Assembly: GCF_905479755.1 (NCBI RefSeq)
Contig: NZ_CAJQNT010000027.1
Span: forward strand, 16,154-80,153
Direction: 5' to 3'
DNA: 64,000 nucleotides
From: an uncultured Schumannella sp.
GTDB lineage: Bacteria > Actinomycetota > Actinomycetes > Actinomycetales > Microbacteriaceae
The position numbers were made by a program, and so were the translations under genes. Below, in pieces: positions 40,437 to 48,688 of the stretch (the stretch's first letter is position 1; every line of letters begins with the position of its first letter). The notes beneath the pieces were generated by a model. That model was given only the letters and a program-made list of their open reading frames with translations. It did no database searches and was not told the origin of the DNA.

Positions 40437-41873
40437 TTACTCGCCGATAAACGACATCACGTGCTTGATGCGGGTGTAGTCCTCGAAGCCATACATCGAG
40501 AGATCCTTGCCATATCCGGAGTGCTTGAACCCTCCGTGCGGCATCTCGGCGACCAGCGGAATGTGGGTGTTGATCCACACGCAACCGAAGTCGAGGTGCT
40601 TCGCGAAGCGCATCGCGCGCGCGTGGTCGCGCGTCCACACGCTCGAGGCGAGCCCGTACTGCACGTCGTTGGCCCAGCCGAGCGCCTGCGCCTCGTCGGT
40701 GAACTTCTGCACCGTGATGACCGGGCCGAAGATCTCCGTCTGGATCACGTCGTCCTTCTGGCGGAGGTTCGAGACCACGGTCGGCTCGATGAAGTACCCC
40801 GCCGAGTCCTGGCGCGTTCCGCCGGTCTCCACCTGCGCGTGCGAGGGCAGAGCCGAGATCATCCCCATGACGCGCTCCAACTGCGTCGCATTGTTGACCG
40901 GCCCGTAGAAGGTGGAGGCGTCCGACGGCATCCCGGTCGCGACGTTCTCCTTGACGTAGGCGACCATCGCCGCGACGAAGGCGTCGTGCACCTTCTCGTG
41001 AACGAGGACGCGGGTGGCCGCCGTGCAGTCCTGGCCCGCGTTGAAGTAGCCGGCGATCGCGATTCCCTCGACCGCCTTGTCGATGTCGGCGTCGTCGAAG
41101 ACGATCACGGGGGCCTTGCCGCCGAGTTCCAGGTGAACGCGCTTGAGGTCGGAGGACGCGGCCTTGGCCACCTCCATGCCCGCTCGCACGGAGCCGGTGA
41201 TCGACACCATCTGCGGTGTCGGGTGCTCGATCATGCGCGCGCCGGTCGTGCGGTCGCCGGTGATGACGTTGAAGACACCAGCCGGGAGGAACTCGGCCGC
41301 GACCTCGGCGAACAGGAGGGTCGACTGCGGGGTGGTGTCGGAGGGCTTCAACACGGTGGTGTTGCCGGCGGCGATCGCGGGCGCGACCTTCCAGACGGCC
41401 ATGTTGAGCGGGTAGTTCCACGGCGTGACCTGGCCGATCACCCCGATCGGCTCGCGGCGAATCCAGCTGGTGTGGTCCTTCATGTACTCGGCGCTCGCGC
41501 GGCCCTCGAGGTTGCGCGCCGCCCCCGCGAAGAAACGGAGCTGGTCGACCGAGAGCAGGATCTCGTCTTCGACGAGGCTGGCGCGCGGCTTGCCGGTGTC
41601 CTGGCTCTCCAGATCGGCGAACTCCTCCGCGCGCTGCTCCATCGCGTCGGCGATTCGGAAGAGCGCGAGCTGACGCTCACCGGGGGTCGACTCGCCCCAC
41701 TCGTCGAACGCGGTCGCCGCGGCGGCGAAAGCCGCATCGACGGCGGCGGCGTCCGAGACGGGCGACTGCGCATAGCCGCTACCGGTCGCCGGATCGATCA
41801 CGTCGAAGCTGCTGTCTCCCGTCGCGTCGACGTACTCGCCGTTGATGAAGTTCTTCAGAGTCCGCTCAGCCAT
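40437..41873 (-). CDS. Gamma-aminobutyraldehyde dehydrogenase-like aldehyde dehydrogenase
   Basis: NAD-dependent aldehyde dehydrogenase of 478 residues. It has the N-terminal [12 protein letters not shown], the proton-relay glutamate in LELGGKAP and the catalytic cysteine in [11 protein letters not shown]. The GQDCTA context and VWINTH near the C-terminus are typical of the PatD/YdcW aminobutyraldehyde branch, which converts 4-aminobutanal from putrescine to GABA. Neighbouring omega-aminotransferase, amine-oxidase-like and GABA aminotransferase genes support that role. ATG 41873 is preceded by TAAGGT with 6-base spacing. Divergent from the Lrp/AsnC regulator. Confidence 0.88.
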   Translation of the reverse strand: MAERTLKNFINGEYVDATGDSSFDVIDPATGSGYAQSPVSDAAAVDAAFAAAATAFDEWGESTPGERQLALFRIADAMEQRAEEFADLESQDTGKPRASLVEDEILLSVDQLRFFAGAARNLEGRASAEYMKDHTSWIRREPIGVIGQVTPWNYPLNMAVWKVAPAIAAGNTTVLKPSDTTPQSTLLFAEVAAEFLPAGVFNVITGDRTTGARMIEHPTPQMVSITGSVRAGMEVAKAASSDLKRVHLELGGKAPVIVFDDADIDKAVEGIAIAGYFNAGQDCTAATRVLVHEKVHDAFVAAMVAYVKENVATGMPSDASTFYGPVNNATQLERVMGMISALPSHAQVETGGTRQDSAGYFIEPTVVSNLRQKDDVIQTEIFGPVITVQKFTDEAQALGWANDVQYGLASSVWTRDHARAMRFAKHLDFGCVWINTHIPLVAEMPHGGFKHSGYGKDLSMYGFEDYTRIKHVMSFIGE

Positions 41874-41879
41874 GCCCTC

Positions 41880-41885
41880 ACCTTA
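41880..41885 (-). promoter_or_regulatory. -10 element of the aldehyde dehydrogenase gene
   Basis: TAAGGT ends 6 bases before ATG 41873 on the minus strand. GAGGG in the spacer could alternatively serve as a ribosome-binding site. Confidence 0.45.
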
Positions 41886-41896
41886 CTTCGAGATGT

Positions 41897-41949
41897 ATTC
41901 GTAGGATACTGCGGATTTCAGCACTTTCGCGGCTGGATATCTACGGATT
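41897..41949. promoter_or_regulatory. Imperfect inverted half-sites in the aldehyde dehydrogenase-asnC intergenic region
   Basis: ATTCGTAGGATA (41897-41908) and TATCTACGGATT (41938-41949) are imperfect inverse complements, 29 bases apart, in the AT-richest part of a 114-bp divergent region. The placement suits an Lrp/AsnC octamer controlling both genes. The -10-like GAGAAT (41976-41981) lies 6 bases before the asnC start. Confidence 0.45.
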
Positions 41950-41987
41950 CGCTTGTGAAGGTCGCCCGGCACTGAGAGAATCGACGC

Positions 41988-42455
41988 ATGTCCGCCCGCC
42001 AGAAGCCCCCCGCGCTTGACGCCGTCTCGAAGGGCATCATCGAACAGCTTCAGGAGGACGGTCGCCGGTCCTACGCCGAGATCGGCAAGGCTGTCGGACT
42101 CAGCGAGGCCGCCGTGCGCCAGCGCGTGCAGAAGCTCAGCGATGCCGGCGTGATGCAGGTCGTCGCGGTCACCGACCCGATGCAGCTCGGCTTCGCCCGC
42201 CAGGCCATGATCGGCGTGCGGGTGACCGGCGACACCACGGTCGTCGCCGACGCGCTCGGGGAGATTCCGGAGATCGACTACGTCGTGTTGACGGCCGGCA
42301 GCTTCGACGTGCTGGCCGAACTCGTCTGCGAGGACGACGACACGCTCATCACGATTCTCAACCAGCGCATCCGCAACATCCCCGGGGTGTTGTCGACCGA
42401 GACCTTCGTCTATCTCAAGCTGCACAAGCAGCACTACAACTGGGGCACCCGCTAG
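41988..42455 (+). CDS. Lrp/AsnC-family transcriptional regulator
   Basis: A 155-residue regulator with an N-terminal winged helix (KGIIEQLQEDGRRSYAEIGKAVGLSEAAVRQRV begins near residue 15) and a C-terminal RAM ligand-binding domain (about 70-150). It lies directly before the omega-aminotransferase gene (12 bp) and divergent from the aldehyde dehydrogenase gene, so it very probably controls this amine-degradation locus. The effector may be an amino acid or polyamine-derived compound. Confidence 0.93.
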   Translation: MSARQKPPALDAVSKGIIEQLQEDGRRSYAEIGKAVGLSEAAVRQRVQKLSDAGVMQVVAVTDPMQLGFARQAMIGVRVTGDTTVVADALGEIPEIDYVVLTAGSFDVLAELVCEDDDTLITILNQRIRNIPGVLSTETFVYLKLHKQHYNWGTR

Positions 42456-42467
42456 AAAGAGGCTCTC

Positions 42468-43871
42468 ATGAGCACGACCATTCCCACCCCGACCGCGATC
42501 GATGATGCGGCGCTGCAGCAGAAGGCGAAAGACCACCTCTGGATGCACTTCTCGCGCCAGTCGGTGCTCGAAGAGCACGGCGCGCCCATCATCGTGAAGG
42601 GTGAAGGGCACCACATCTTCGACAGCCACGGCCGCCGCTACTTCGACGGTCTCTCCGGGTTGTTCGTCGTCAACGCGGGGCACGGTCGCCGTCGTCTCGC
42701 CGAGACCGCGGCGCGCCAGGCGGAAGAGCTGGCCTTCTTCCCGATCTGGTCCTACGCGCATCCGGCGGCCATCGAACTCGCCGATCGTCTCGCCGACCAC
42801 GCGCCCGGCGACCTCAACCGCGTCTTCTTCTCCACCGGCGGCGGTGAGGCCGTCGAAACCGCCTTCAAGCTCGCCAAGTACTACTGGAAGCTGCAGGGCC
42901 GCCCCACCAAGCACAAGGTCATTTCGCGCGCCGTCGCCTACCACGGCACCCCGCAGGGGGCGCTCGCGATCACCGGCATCCCGGCGATGAAGGAGATGTT
43001 CGAACCCGTCACGCCGGGGGGCTTCCGCGTGCCCAACACGAACTTCTACCGGGCCGCCGAGATGGGCGCCCCGGCCGACGACCTGGAGAAGTTCGGCATC
43101 TGGGCCGCCGACCGCATCGAGGAGATGATTCAGTTCGAGGGGCCGGAAACGGTCGCCGCGGTCTTCTTGGAACCGGTGCAGAACTCCGGCGGATGCTTCC
43201 CGCCGCCGCCCGGATACTTCCAGCGCGTTCGGGAGATCTGCGACCGCTACGACGTGCTGCTCGTCGCCGACGAGGTCATCACGGGCTTCGGGCGAATCGG
43301 GTCAATGTTCGCCTCCACCCACTACGGATTCCAGCCCGACATGATCACCTGCGCCAAGGGCATGACAAGCGGCTACTCGCCGATCGGCGCGACGATCGTC
43401 TCGGATCGCCTCTACGAGCCCTTCCGCCACGGCACGACGGCGTTCTATCACGGCTACACCTTCGGCGGGCACCCGGTCTCGGCCGCGGTCGCCCTGGAGA
43501 ACCTCGCCATCTTCGAGGAGGAGAAGCTCATCGAGAACGTGCGCGAGAACTCGCCGGTGTTCCGCGCCACGCTCGAGAAGCTGCTCGACCTTCCGCTCGT
43601 CGGCGACGTGCGCGGCGACGGGTACTTCTTCGGGATCGAACTCGTCAAGGACAAGGCCACGCGCGAGACCTTCAACGACGCGGAGTCCGAACGGCTGCTG
43701 CGCGGGTTCTTGTCGAAGGCGCTGTTCGAGGCGGGGCTCTACTGCCGCGCCGATGACCGCGGCGACCCGGTGATCCAACTCGCGCCGCCGCTGACGATCG
43801 GACCCGCCGAGTTCGACGAGATCGAACAGATCCTGCGCTCGGTGCTGACCGAAGCCACCTCGCACCTGTAA
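42468..43871 (+). CDS. Class-III omega-aminotransferase, probably pyruvate-dependent
   Basis: PLP enzyme of 467 residues. It has FSTGGGEAVETAFKLAKYYW, the Asp motif LLVADEVITGFGRIGS and the PLP lysine in ITCAKGMTSGYSPIGA, with FYHGYTFGGHPVSAA before the C-terminal domain. This resembles omega-amino acid:pyruvate and putrescine:pyruvate transaminases rather than GabT. A putrescine:pyruvate reaction would make 4-aminobutanal for the neighbouring dehydrogenase and alanine for Ald at 21804. AGAAAGAGG gives a ribosome-binding site before ATG 42468. Confidence 0.9.
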   Translation: MSTTIPTPTAIDDAALQQKAKDHLWMHFSRQSVLEEHGAPIIVKGEGHHIFDSHGRRYFDGLSGLFVVNAGHGRRRLAETAARQAEELAFFPIWSYAHPAAIELADRLADHAPGDLNRVFFSTGGGEAVETAFKLAKYYWKLQGRPTKHKVISRAVAYHGTPQGALAITGIPAMKEMFEPVTPGGFRVPNTNFYRAAEMGAPADDLEKFGIWAADRIEEMIQFEGPETVAAVFLEPVQNSGGCFPPPPGYFQRVREICDRYDVLLVADEVITGFGRIGSMFASTHYGFQPDMITCAKGMTSGYSPIGATIVSDRLYEPFRHGTTAFYHGYTFGGHPVSAAVALENLAIFEEEKLIENVRENSPVFRATLEKLLDLPLVGDVRGDGYFFGIELVKDKATRETFNDAESERLLRGFLSKALFEAGLYCRADDRGDPVIQLAPPLTIGPAEFDEIEQILRSVLTEATSHL

Positions 43872-43886
43872 CACCGCGACGTCGTC

Positions 43887-45248
43887 GTGACCGCGTACCG
43901 CGAGCTGTCGTTCTGGCACGATTCGCTTGACGACGATGACCTCGTCGCGCGCGCGTCGCTTCCGGGCGACGCCGAGGTCGATGTGGCGATCGTCGGGGCC
44001 GGGCTCACCGGACTCTGGACGGCCTGGTATCTGCTGGATCGCGATCCGGGGCTTCGGATCACGATCCTGGAGAAGGAGATCGCCGGCTTCGGCGCGAGCG
44101 GGCGCAATGGCGGCTGGTGCAGCGCCCTGTTCCCGCGCTCGACGGCGTCGCTCGAGCGCACGCACGGTCGCGAGGCCGCACTGGCGATGCGACGCGCCAT
44201 GATCGACACGATCGACGAGGTCGGCGAGGTCACCGAGCGCGCCGGAATCGCGTGCGACTTCCGGCGCGGCGGCACGGTCGCCTTCGCCCGTTCGGCCGTG
44301 CAACTCGACGCGGCCCGCGCCGAGGTCGACGAGGCCCGCGCGTTCGGTGTCGACCAACTGGAGCTGTGGGGACCCTCCCGCGTGCGCGCCGCCGGCGCCC
44401 TCGGAGCGTCGTACGATCCGGCGTGCGCTCGGCTGCATCCGGCGAAGCTGGTGCGCGGTCTCGCGCGCGCCGTGGAGAGCCGAGGGGCGCAGCTCGCCGA
44501 GCACACCGAGGTGCTCGAGATCGCGCCGGGTCGCGTCACGACCGCGCACGGAACGGTGCGCGCCGAGCGTGTCGTTCAGGCGACGGAAGGATACGGGGCG
44601 GGGTTGGCGTCGACGCACCGACGGATCCTGCCGCTGTATTCGTTGATGGTGGCGACCGAGCCGCTGGCGGCGGATGTGTGGGAGGAGATCGGCCTCGCGC
44701 ACGGCCAGACCTTCAGCGACTACCGCCACCTGCTGATCTACGGCCAGCGCACGGCCGACGATCGGATCGCGTTCGGCGGCCGGGGCGCGCGGTATCACTT
44801 CGGCAGCGCGATCCGCCCCGACTACGATCGGGTTCCGCACGTCTTCGAGCACCTGCGACGCGCCCTCGTCGACCTGTTCCCCGTGCTCGAGGGCACCCGG
44901 ATCACGCATCGCTGGGGTGGTCCGCTCGGGGTTCCGCGCGATTGGCACGCGCGCGTGAACTTCTCACCGGCGACCGGTCTCGCAAGCGCCGGCGGCTACG
45001 TCGGCGACGGACTCTCGACGACCAACCTGGCCGGGCGCACGCTCGCCGATCTGCTCACCGGGCACGCGTCCGAACTCACGCGCCTGCCGTGGGTGGGGCA
45101 CACTGCGCGCGACTGGGAGCCGGAGCCGTGGCGCTTTCTGGGCGCCAACGCGGGCCTGCTGGCGATGCAGGCCGCCGATGCCGAGGAACGGCTCACGCAG
45201 CGGCGCTCGATCATCGCGCGCGCGATGGGCCCGCTCGTCGGTCACTGA
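43887..45248 (+). CDS. FAD-dependent amine oxidase-like oxidoreductase (DAO family)
   Basis: A 453-residue flavoprotein. The Rossmann motif VAIVGAGLTGLWTAWYL and the GFGASGRNGGWCS segment are typical of the DAO/GlpO superfamily, including gamma-glutamylputrescine oxidase PuuB. The C-terminal FAD motif GYVGDGLSTTNLAGRTLADL is intact. It starts at GTG 43887, 15 bases after the aminotransferase stop. It probably oxidises an amine or N-substituted amino acid to an aldehyde plus ammonia or hydrogen peroxide. No glutamylputrescine synthetase gene is present in the window, so the exact substrate is open. Confidence 0.88.
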   Translation: MTAYRELSFWHDSLDDDDLVARASLPGDAEVDVAIVGAGLTGLWTAWYLLDRDPGLRITILEKEIAGFGASGRNGGWCSALFPRSTASLERTHGREAALAMRRAMIDTIDEVGEVTERAGIACDFRRGGTVAFARSAVQLDAARAEVDEARAFGVDQLELWGPSRVRAAGALGASYDPACARLHPAKLVRGLARAVESRGAQLAEHTEVLEIAPGRVTTAHGTVRAERVVQATEGYGAGLASTHRRILPLYSLMVATEPLAADVWEEIGLAHGQTFSDYRHLLIYGQRTADDRIAFGGRGARYHFGSAIRPDYDRVPHVFEHLRRALVDLFPVLEGTRITHRWGGPLGVPRDWHARVNFSPATGLASAGGYVGDGLSTTNLAGRTLADLLTGHASELTRLPWVGHTARDWEPEPWRFLGANAGLLAMQAADAEERLTQRRSIIARAMGPLVGH

Positions 45249-45298
45249 TTTTTTTCTGGGCTCGGGAATATCCCTGTCGTCCTGTTGTTTTAGGTGAC

Positions 45299-45856
45299 AT
45301 GACAACTACTCTTGCCGCCCACCCGCAGTACCGCGTGGGCACCTGGACCCTCGACCCGACCCACTCGACGATCAGCTTCAGCGTGAAGCATCTCGCCATC
45401 AGCAAGGTGCGCGGCACCTTCGACACCTTCGACGTGACCGTCACCACGGCCGACGACCCGAACGACAGCCGCATCGAGGCGACCATCGACATCGCCTCCG
45501 TCAACACCGGACAGCCCCAGCGCGACGCGCACCTGCAGTCCAGTGACTTCTTCCTCGTCGCCGAGCACCCCACGGCGACCTTCGTCTCGACCTCCCTCGA
45601 GGCGGACGGCGACAACTTCACCCTCACGGGCGACCTCACGCTGCGCGGAGTCACGAAGCAGATCGTGCTCGCCGGCGAATTCGGAGGCGTCCTGACCGAC
45701 GGCTACGGCCAGACCAAGGCGGGCGCGAGCGCCACCACCACGATCAACCGTCACGACTTCGGCGTCAACTGGAACGCCGCGCTCGAAGCCGGCGGCCTCA
45801 CCCTCGGCGACGACGTCGCGATCACGATCGAGCTCCAGGTCGTGCGTCAGCCGTAG
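45299..45856 (+). CDS. YceI-family lipocalin-like protein
   Basis: A 185-residue protein of the YceI family, a beta-barrel fold that binds polyprenoid or other amphiphilic molecules. It has the family pattern WTLDPTHSTISFSVKHL, then FDVTVTTADDP..SRIEATIDIASVNTG and HLQSSDFF, and a DLTLRGVTK turn. There is no signal peptide, so it is probably cytoplasmic. ATG 45299 is used. The 50-bp upstream gap contains a T-run and GGGA-ATA-TCCC (45264-45274). A strong hairpin follows the gene. Confidence 0.92.
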   Translation: MTTTLAAHPQYRVGTWTLDPTHSTISFSVKHLAISKVRGTFDTFDVTVTTADDPNDSRIEATIDIASVNTGQPQRDAHLQSSDFFLVAEHPTATFVSTSLEADGDNFTLTGDLTLRGVTKQIVLAGEFGGVLTDGYGQTKAGASATTTINRHDFGVNWNAALEAGGLTLGDDVAITIELQVVRQP

Positions 45857-45861
45857 CGCTC

Positions 45862-45893
45862 ACGTGGGGCGGGGAGGCATCCCCGCTCCACGT
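45862..45893 (+). terminator. Strong hairpin terminator after the YceI gene
   Basis: The arms ACGTGGGGCGGGGA and TCCCCGCTCCACGT pair at 13 of 14 positions with a GGCA loop, six bases after the stop codon. It is the most stable hairpin I found in the window, although the following sequence has only a short T tract. Confidence 0.75.
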
Positions 45894-45928
45894 TCCCTGG
45901 GAGTCGACCGCACGGCCGACGCACGCGT

Positions 45929-45934
45929 TAGCGT
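45929..45934 (+). promoter_or_regulatory. -10 element of tspO, leaderless type
   Basis: TAGCGT lies 5 bases before ATG 45940, with no ribosome-binding site between. It fits the leaderless pattern of this genome. Confidence 0.45.
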
Positions 45935-45939
45935 GAAGC

Positions 45940-46470
45940 ATGGCTTCGACTCCTGAGACCGACTCGACCGTCCGGACGCGCGGACGCTCGGTGCTCGCGC
46001 TCATCCTGTTCTTGGTGATCTCCTTCGCCGTCGCCGCCTTCGGCGGGCTGTCCACCGCGGGCAACGTCGACGGCTGGTACGCGGAGGCGGCGCAGCCCGC
46101 GTGGACTCCCCCGAATGTCGTGTTCGGGCCGGTCTGGACGGTGCTCTACACGCTCATGTCGGTCGCCGCCTGGCTCGTCTGGCGCACCCCCGACTCCGCA
46201 GCACGCGGCCGCGCGCTGCGGCTCTATGTCGCACAGTTGGCCGTCAACGCAATCTGGACGCCCGTGTTCTTTGGGCTGGAACCGTTCCTCGGCGCGCCGG
46301 CGCTGTGGATCGCGCTCGTCATCATCGTCGTGCTCGACGTGCTCGTGATCGCCACGATCGTGCGATTCGCTCCGCTGTCGCGGCTGGCCGCCGCCGCCCT
46401 CGTGCCCTACGCGCTCTGGGCGCTGTACGCGACCACGCTCAACGCGGGTCTCGCGGTGTTGAACTCGTAG
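45940..46470 (+). CDS. tspO: TspO/MBR-family tryptophan-rich sensory protein
   Basis: Membrane protein of 176 residues with five predicted helices. The family motifs AAQPAWTPPNVVFGPVWTVLY and LRLYVAQLAVNAIWTPVFFGL are clear, followed by the final helix YALWALYATTLNAGL. A 15-20-residue polar N-terminal extension precedes the first helix. TspO proteins bind porphyrins and other amphiphiles and modulate stress responses. Single-gene unit between the YceI terminator and the convergent aldo/keto reductase. Confidence 0.93.
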   Translation: MASTPETDSTVRTRGRSVLALILFLVISFAVAAFGGLSTAGNVDGWYAEAAQPAWTPPNVVFGPVWTVLYTLMSVAAWLVWRTPDSAARGRALRLYVAQLAVNAIWTPVFFGLEPFLGAPALWIALVIIVVLDVLVIATIVRFAPLSRLAAAALVPYALWALYATTLNAGLAVLNS

Positions 46471-46482
46471 CCGCCGCCAGTC

Positions 46483-47463
46483 CTACTCGCCGCGAGCCGC
46501 GGCATCCCCGAGCGGGAAGAGCGCGCCGATCTCGGCGAGCTCGGCCTCGCTCGCCCGCCACCCCGATCCGGCCGCCGCATTGGTGCGGATCTGCTCGGGC
46601 GACGTCGCGCCGGCGATGACGCTCGAGACGACCCCACGACCGAGGAACCAGCCGAACGTCGCCTCCAGCAGCGAGATCTCGCGCTCGGCCGCGAAGCGCT
46701 CGAACGCCTCGATCGCGTCCCAGGGCGCCTCGTCGGCGATGTGCGGGCGCTGACGCGAGATGCGCGTGTCGGCGGGCCGCTCGGTGCGCGTGAACTTGCC
46801 CGTGAACAGGCCGTTGGCGAGCGGAAAGAAGGGCAGGAATCCGATACCGACGTCCTCACTCGCGGGAAGCACCTCGCGCTCGACCTCGCGCGCCAACAGG
46901 TTGTACTCGTTCTGGGCGCTGACGAACGGCGCGACGCCGAGGCGTGTCGCGGCGTCCGCCGCCGCCCTGATCTGCGTCGCGTCGAAGTTCGAGTGCCCGA
47001 AGGCGGCGATCTTACCCTCCGTGACGAGTTCATCGAGCGCCGCGATCGTCTCCTCGATCGGCGTTGACGGGTCGGGCGTGTGCTGCTGGTACAGATCGAT
47101 GCGTTCGATCCCGAGCCGGGTGAGCGATCCCTCCACGGCGGCGCGCAGGTAGCTGCGCGATCCCGGTGCGCTGTCGCCCGCGAGGGCGGGGGCGAACTGC
47201 GCATGCCCGAACTTGCTCGCGATCACGAGCTCGCCCTCGCGCCCGGCGAGCGCCTGGCCGAGCAGCGTTTCGCTCAATCCGAACTCGGCACCGTAGATGT
47301 CGGCGGTGTCGAACAGCGTCACCCCGGCACCGATCGCGGCATCGATGACCGCGCGCACGCCGTCGAGCGTCGCGGTGCGGGTTCCGGCGCGGCCGAGGTT
47401 GTTGCAGCCGAGACCAATCGTGGAAACGAGGGGGCCGCGGGTACCGAGTCGACGAGATTCCAT
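46483..47463 (-). CDS. Aldo/keto reductase
   Basis: NADPH-dependent carbonyl reductase of the AKR superfamily, 326 residues. The catalytic tetrad is recognisable: FDTADIYGAEFGLSE (Asp, Tyr), then KFGHAQ (Lys) and YQQHTPDPS (His). NADP contacts near SSVIAGATSPEQIRTNA match the family. ATG 47463 is preceded by TAGGCT at 6 bases. Divergent from ogt across a 107-bp region. Physiological substrate unknown. Confidence 0.92.
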   Translation of the reverse strand: MESRRLGTRGPLVSTIGLGCNNLGRAGTRTATLDGVRAVIDAAIGAGVTLFDTADIYGAEFGLSETLLGQALAGREGELVIASKFGHAQFAPALAGDSAPGSRSYLRAAVEGSLTRLGIERIDLYQQHTPDPSTPIEETIAALDELVTEGKIAAFGHSNFDATQIRAAADAATRLGVAPFVSAQNEYNLLAREVEREVLPASEDVGIGFLPFFPLANGLFTGKFTRTERPADTRISRQRPHIADEAPWDAIEAFERFAAEREISLLEATFGWFLGRGVVSSVIAGATSPEQIRTNAAAGSGWRASEAELAEIGALFPLGDAAARGE

Positions 47464-47469
47464 AGCGGA

Positions 47470-47475
47470 AGCCTA
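47470..47475 (-). promoter_or_regulatory. -10 element of the aldo/keto reductase gene, leaderless type
   Basis: TAGGCT-N6-ATG on the minus strand, no ribosome-binding site. The divergent region 47464-47570 also holds inverted arms TCCCGGCC and GGCCGGGA. Confidence 0.5.
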
Positions 47476-47558
47476 CGGCGACGCCTCCTCCCCCGCCCGC
47501 GCAGGAGTCCCGGCCACACGGTGTCCGATTTCCGCGCGTTGCGGCCGGGATCGCTGGC

Positions 47559-47564
47559 TACGCT
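47559..47564 (+). promoter_or_regulatory. -10 element of ogt, leaderless type
   Basis: TACGCT-N6-ATG, identical in hexamer and spacing to the ald promoter at 21792. Confidence 0.55.
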
Positions 47565-47570
47565 CGAACC

Positions 47571-48095
47571 ATGTCAGCCACGGATGCCCTCCCGCACTCA
47601 CTGCGACGCCTCGATTCGCCGCTCGGTCGCATCGAACTCCTCGGCGACGGTGCCGCCGTCACCTCGTTGTCGATCGAGTGCCGCGGCGCACTGCCGCACG
47701 ACGACCTTCCGGAGTCGAGCGACGCCGTCCTCGACCGTGCCGCGACGCAACTCGCCGAGTACTTCGCCGGAACCCGCCACGCCTTCGATGTCCCCGTGTC
47801 GCTGGCGGGCACCGAGTTCCAGCGCGCCGTCTGGGAACAGCTCGTCGCGCTCGAGTGGGGTGAAGTCATCTCCTACGGAGAGCTTGGTCAGGCCACCGGC
47901 CGCGCCACCGCGGGCCGCGCCGTCGGCGGCGCGGTGGGCGCCAATCCGGTGCCGATCATCGTGCCGTGCCACCGCGTGCTCGCCGGCAGCGGCAAGATCA
48001 CCGGCTACAGCGGCGGCGACGGCGTGCCGACGAAGTCCTGGCTCTTGGAGCACGAAGGCATCCCGTACTCGCTGCCCGCGAGTCGCCTCCCGTGA
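47571..48095 (+). CDS. ogt: Methylated-DNA-[protein]-cysteine S-methyltransferase
   Basis: Suicide DNA-repair protein of 174 residues that removes O6-alkyl groups from guanine onto its own cysteine. The active-site motif is VPCHRVLAGSG, and the DNA-recognition helix region EVISYGELGQATGR is present. It lacks an Ada-type N-terminal zinc domain, so it is the stand-alone Ogt form. Its stop overlaps the GTG of tag (GTGA), making an alkylation-repair pair. Confidence 0.95.
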   Translation: MSATDALPHSLRRLDSPLGRIELLGDGAAVTSLSIECRGALPHDDLPESSDAVLDRAATQLAEYFAGTRHAFDVPVSLAGTEFQRAVWEQLVALEWGEVISYGELGQATGRATAGRAVGGAVGANPVPIIVPCHRVLAGSGKITGYSGGDGVPTKSWLLEHEGIPYSLPASRLP

Positions 48096-48688
48096 CAGCG
48101 CTGCGGGTCGGCGCCGACGGTCTCGCACGGTGCGCGTGGGTCGGCACCGATGCCGAGTACGCGCGGTATCACGACGAGGAGTGGGGCGTGCCGCTGCACG
48201 GCGACCGCCCGCTGTTCGAAAAGCTCAGCCTCGAAGGGTTTCAGGCGGGGCTGTCCTGGATCACCATCCTGCGCCGCCGCCCCACCTTCCGCGCGGCGTT
48301 CGCGGGTTTTGAGATCGACGCCGTCGCGGCATTCGACGCCGCCGACGTCGAACGACTCATGGCCGACACCGGCATCATCCGCAATCGCGCCAAGATCGAG
48401 GCAACCATCTCCAACGCGAAAATCGTCGCCGAGCTCACCGCGTCCGACCCCGGCGCACTCGACCGACTCATCTGGAGCTTCGCCCCGGAGTCCTCGCCGC
48501 GCCGCTCTGCGCTCGACGAGGTTCCCGCGACAACGCCTGAGTCGGTCGCGGCAAGTCGGGCGCTCAAGAAGCTCGGCCTCCGATTCGTCGGGCCGACGAC
48601 GCTCTACGCTCTCATGCAGTCAGCGGGACTCGTCGACGACCACGTCGACGGCTGCTGGCGGGCCGCACGCCCGACGGCCCACAGCTAG
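48092..48688 (+). CDS. tag: DNA-3-methyladenine glycosylase I
   Basis: Base-excision glycosylase of 198 residues specific for 3-methyladenine. It has the family pattern RCAWVGTDAEYARYHDEEWG (zinc-ligand Cys near 14 and the EWG motif), FEKLSLEGFQAGLSWITIL, and the C-terminal LGLRFVGPTTLYALMQSAG with DHVDGC. The GTG at 48092 was chosen because of the overlap with ogt and the start of homology. Its TAG is shared as CTAG with the convergent yaaA gene. Confidence 0.95.
   Translation: MTALRVGADGLARCAWVGTDAEYARYHDEEWGVPLHGDRPLFEKLSLEGFQAGLSWITILRRRPTFRAAFAGFEIDAVAAFDAADVERLMADTGIIRNRAKIEATISNAKIVAELTASDPGALDRLIWSFAPESSPRRSALDEVPATTPESVAASRALKKLGLRFVGPTTLYALMQSAGLVDDHVDGCWRAARPTAHS

Noticed and set aside
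44117..45298. Plus-strand frame running through the FAD oxidoreductase gene into YceI
   Set aside because: Only the part from 45299 matches YceI; upstream it is Arg-rich out-of-frame sequence over the FAD oxidoreductase gene.
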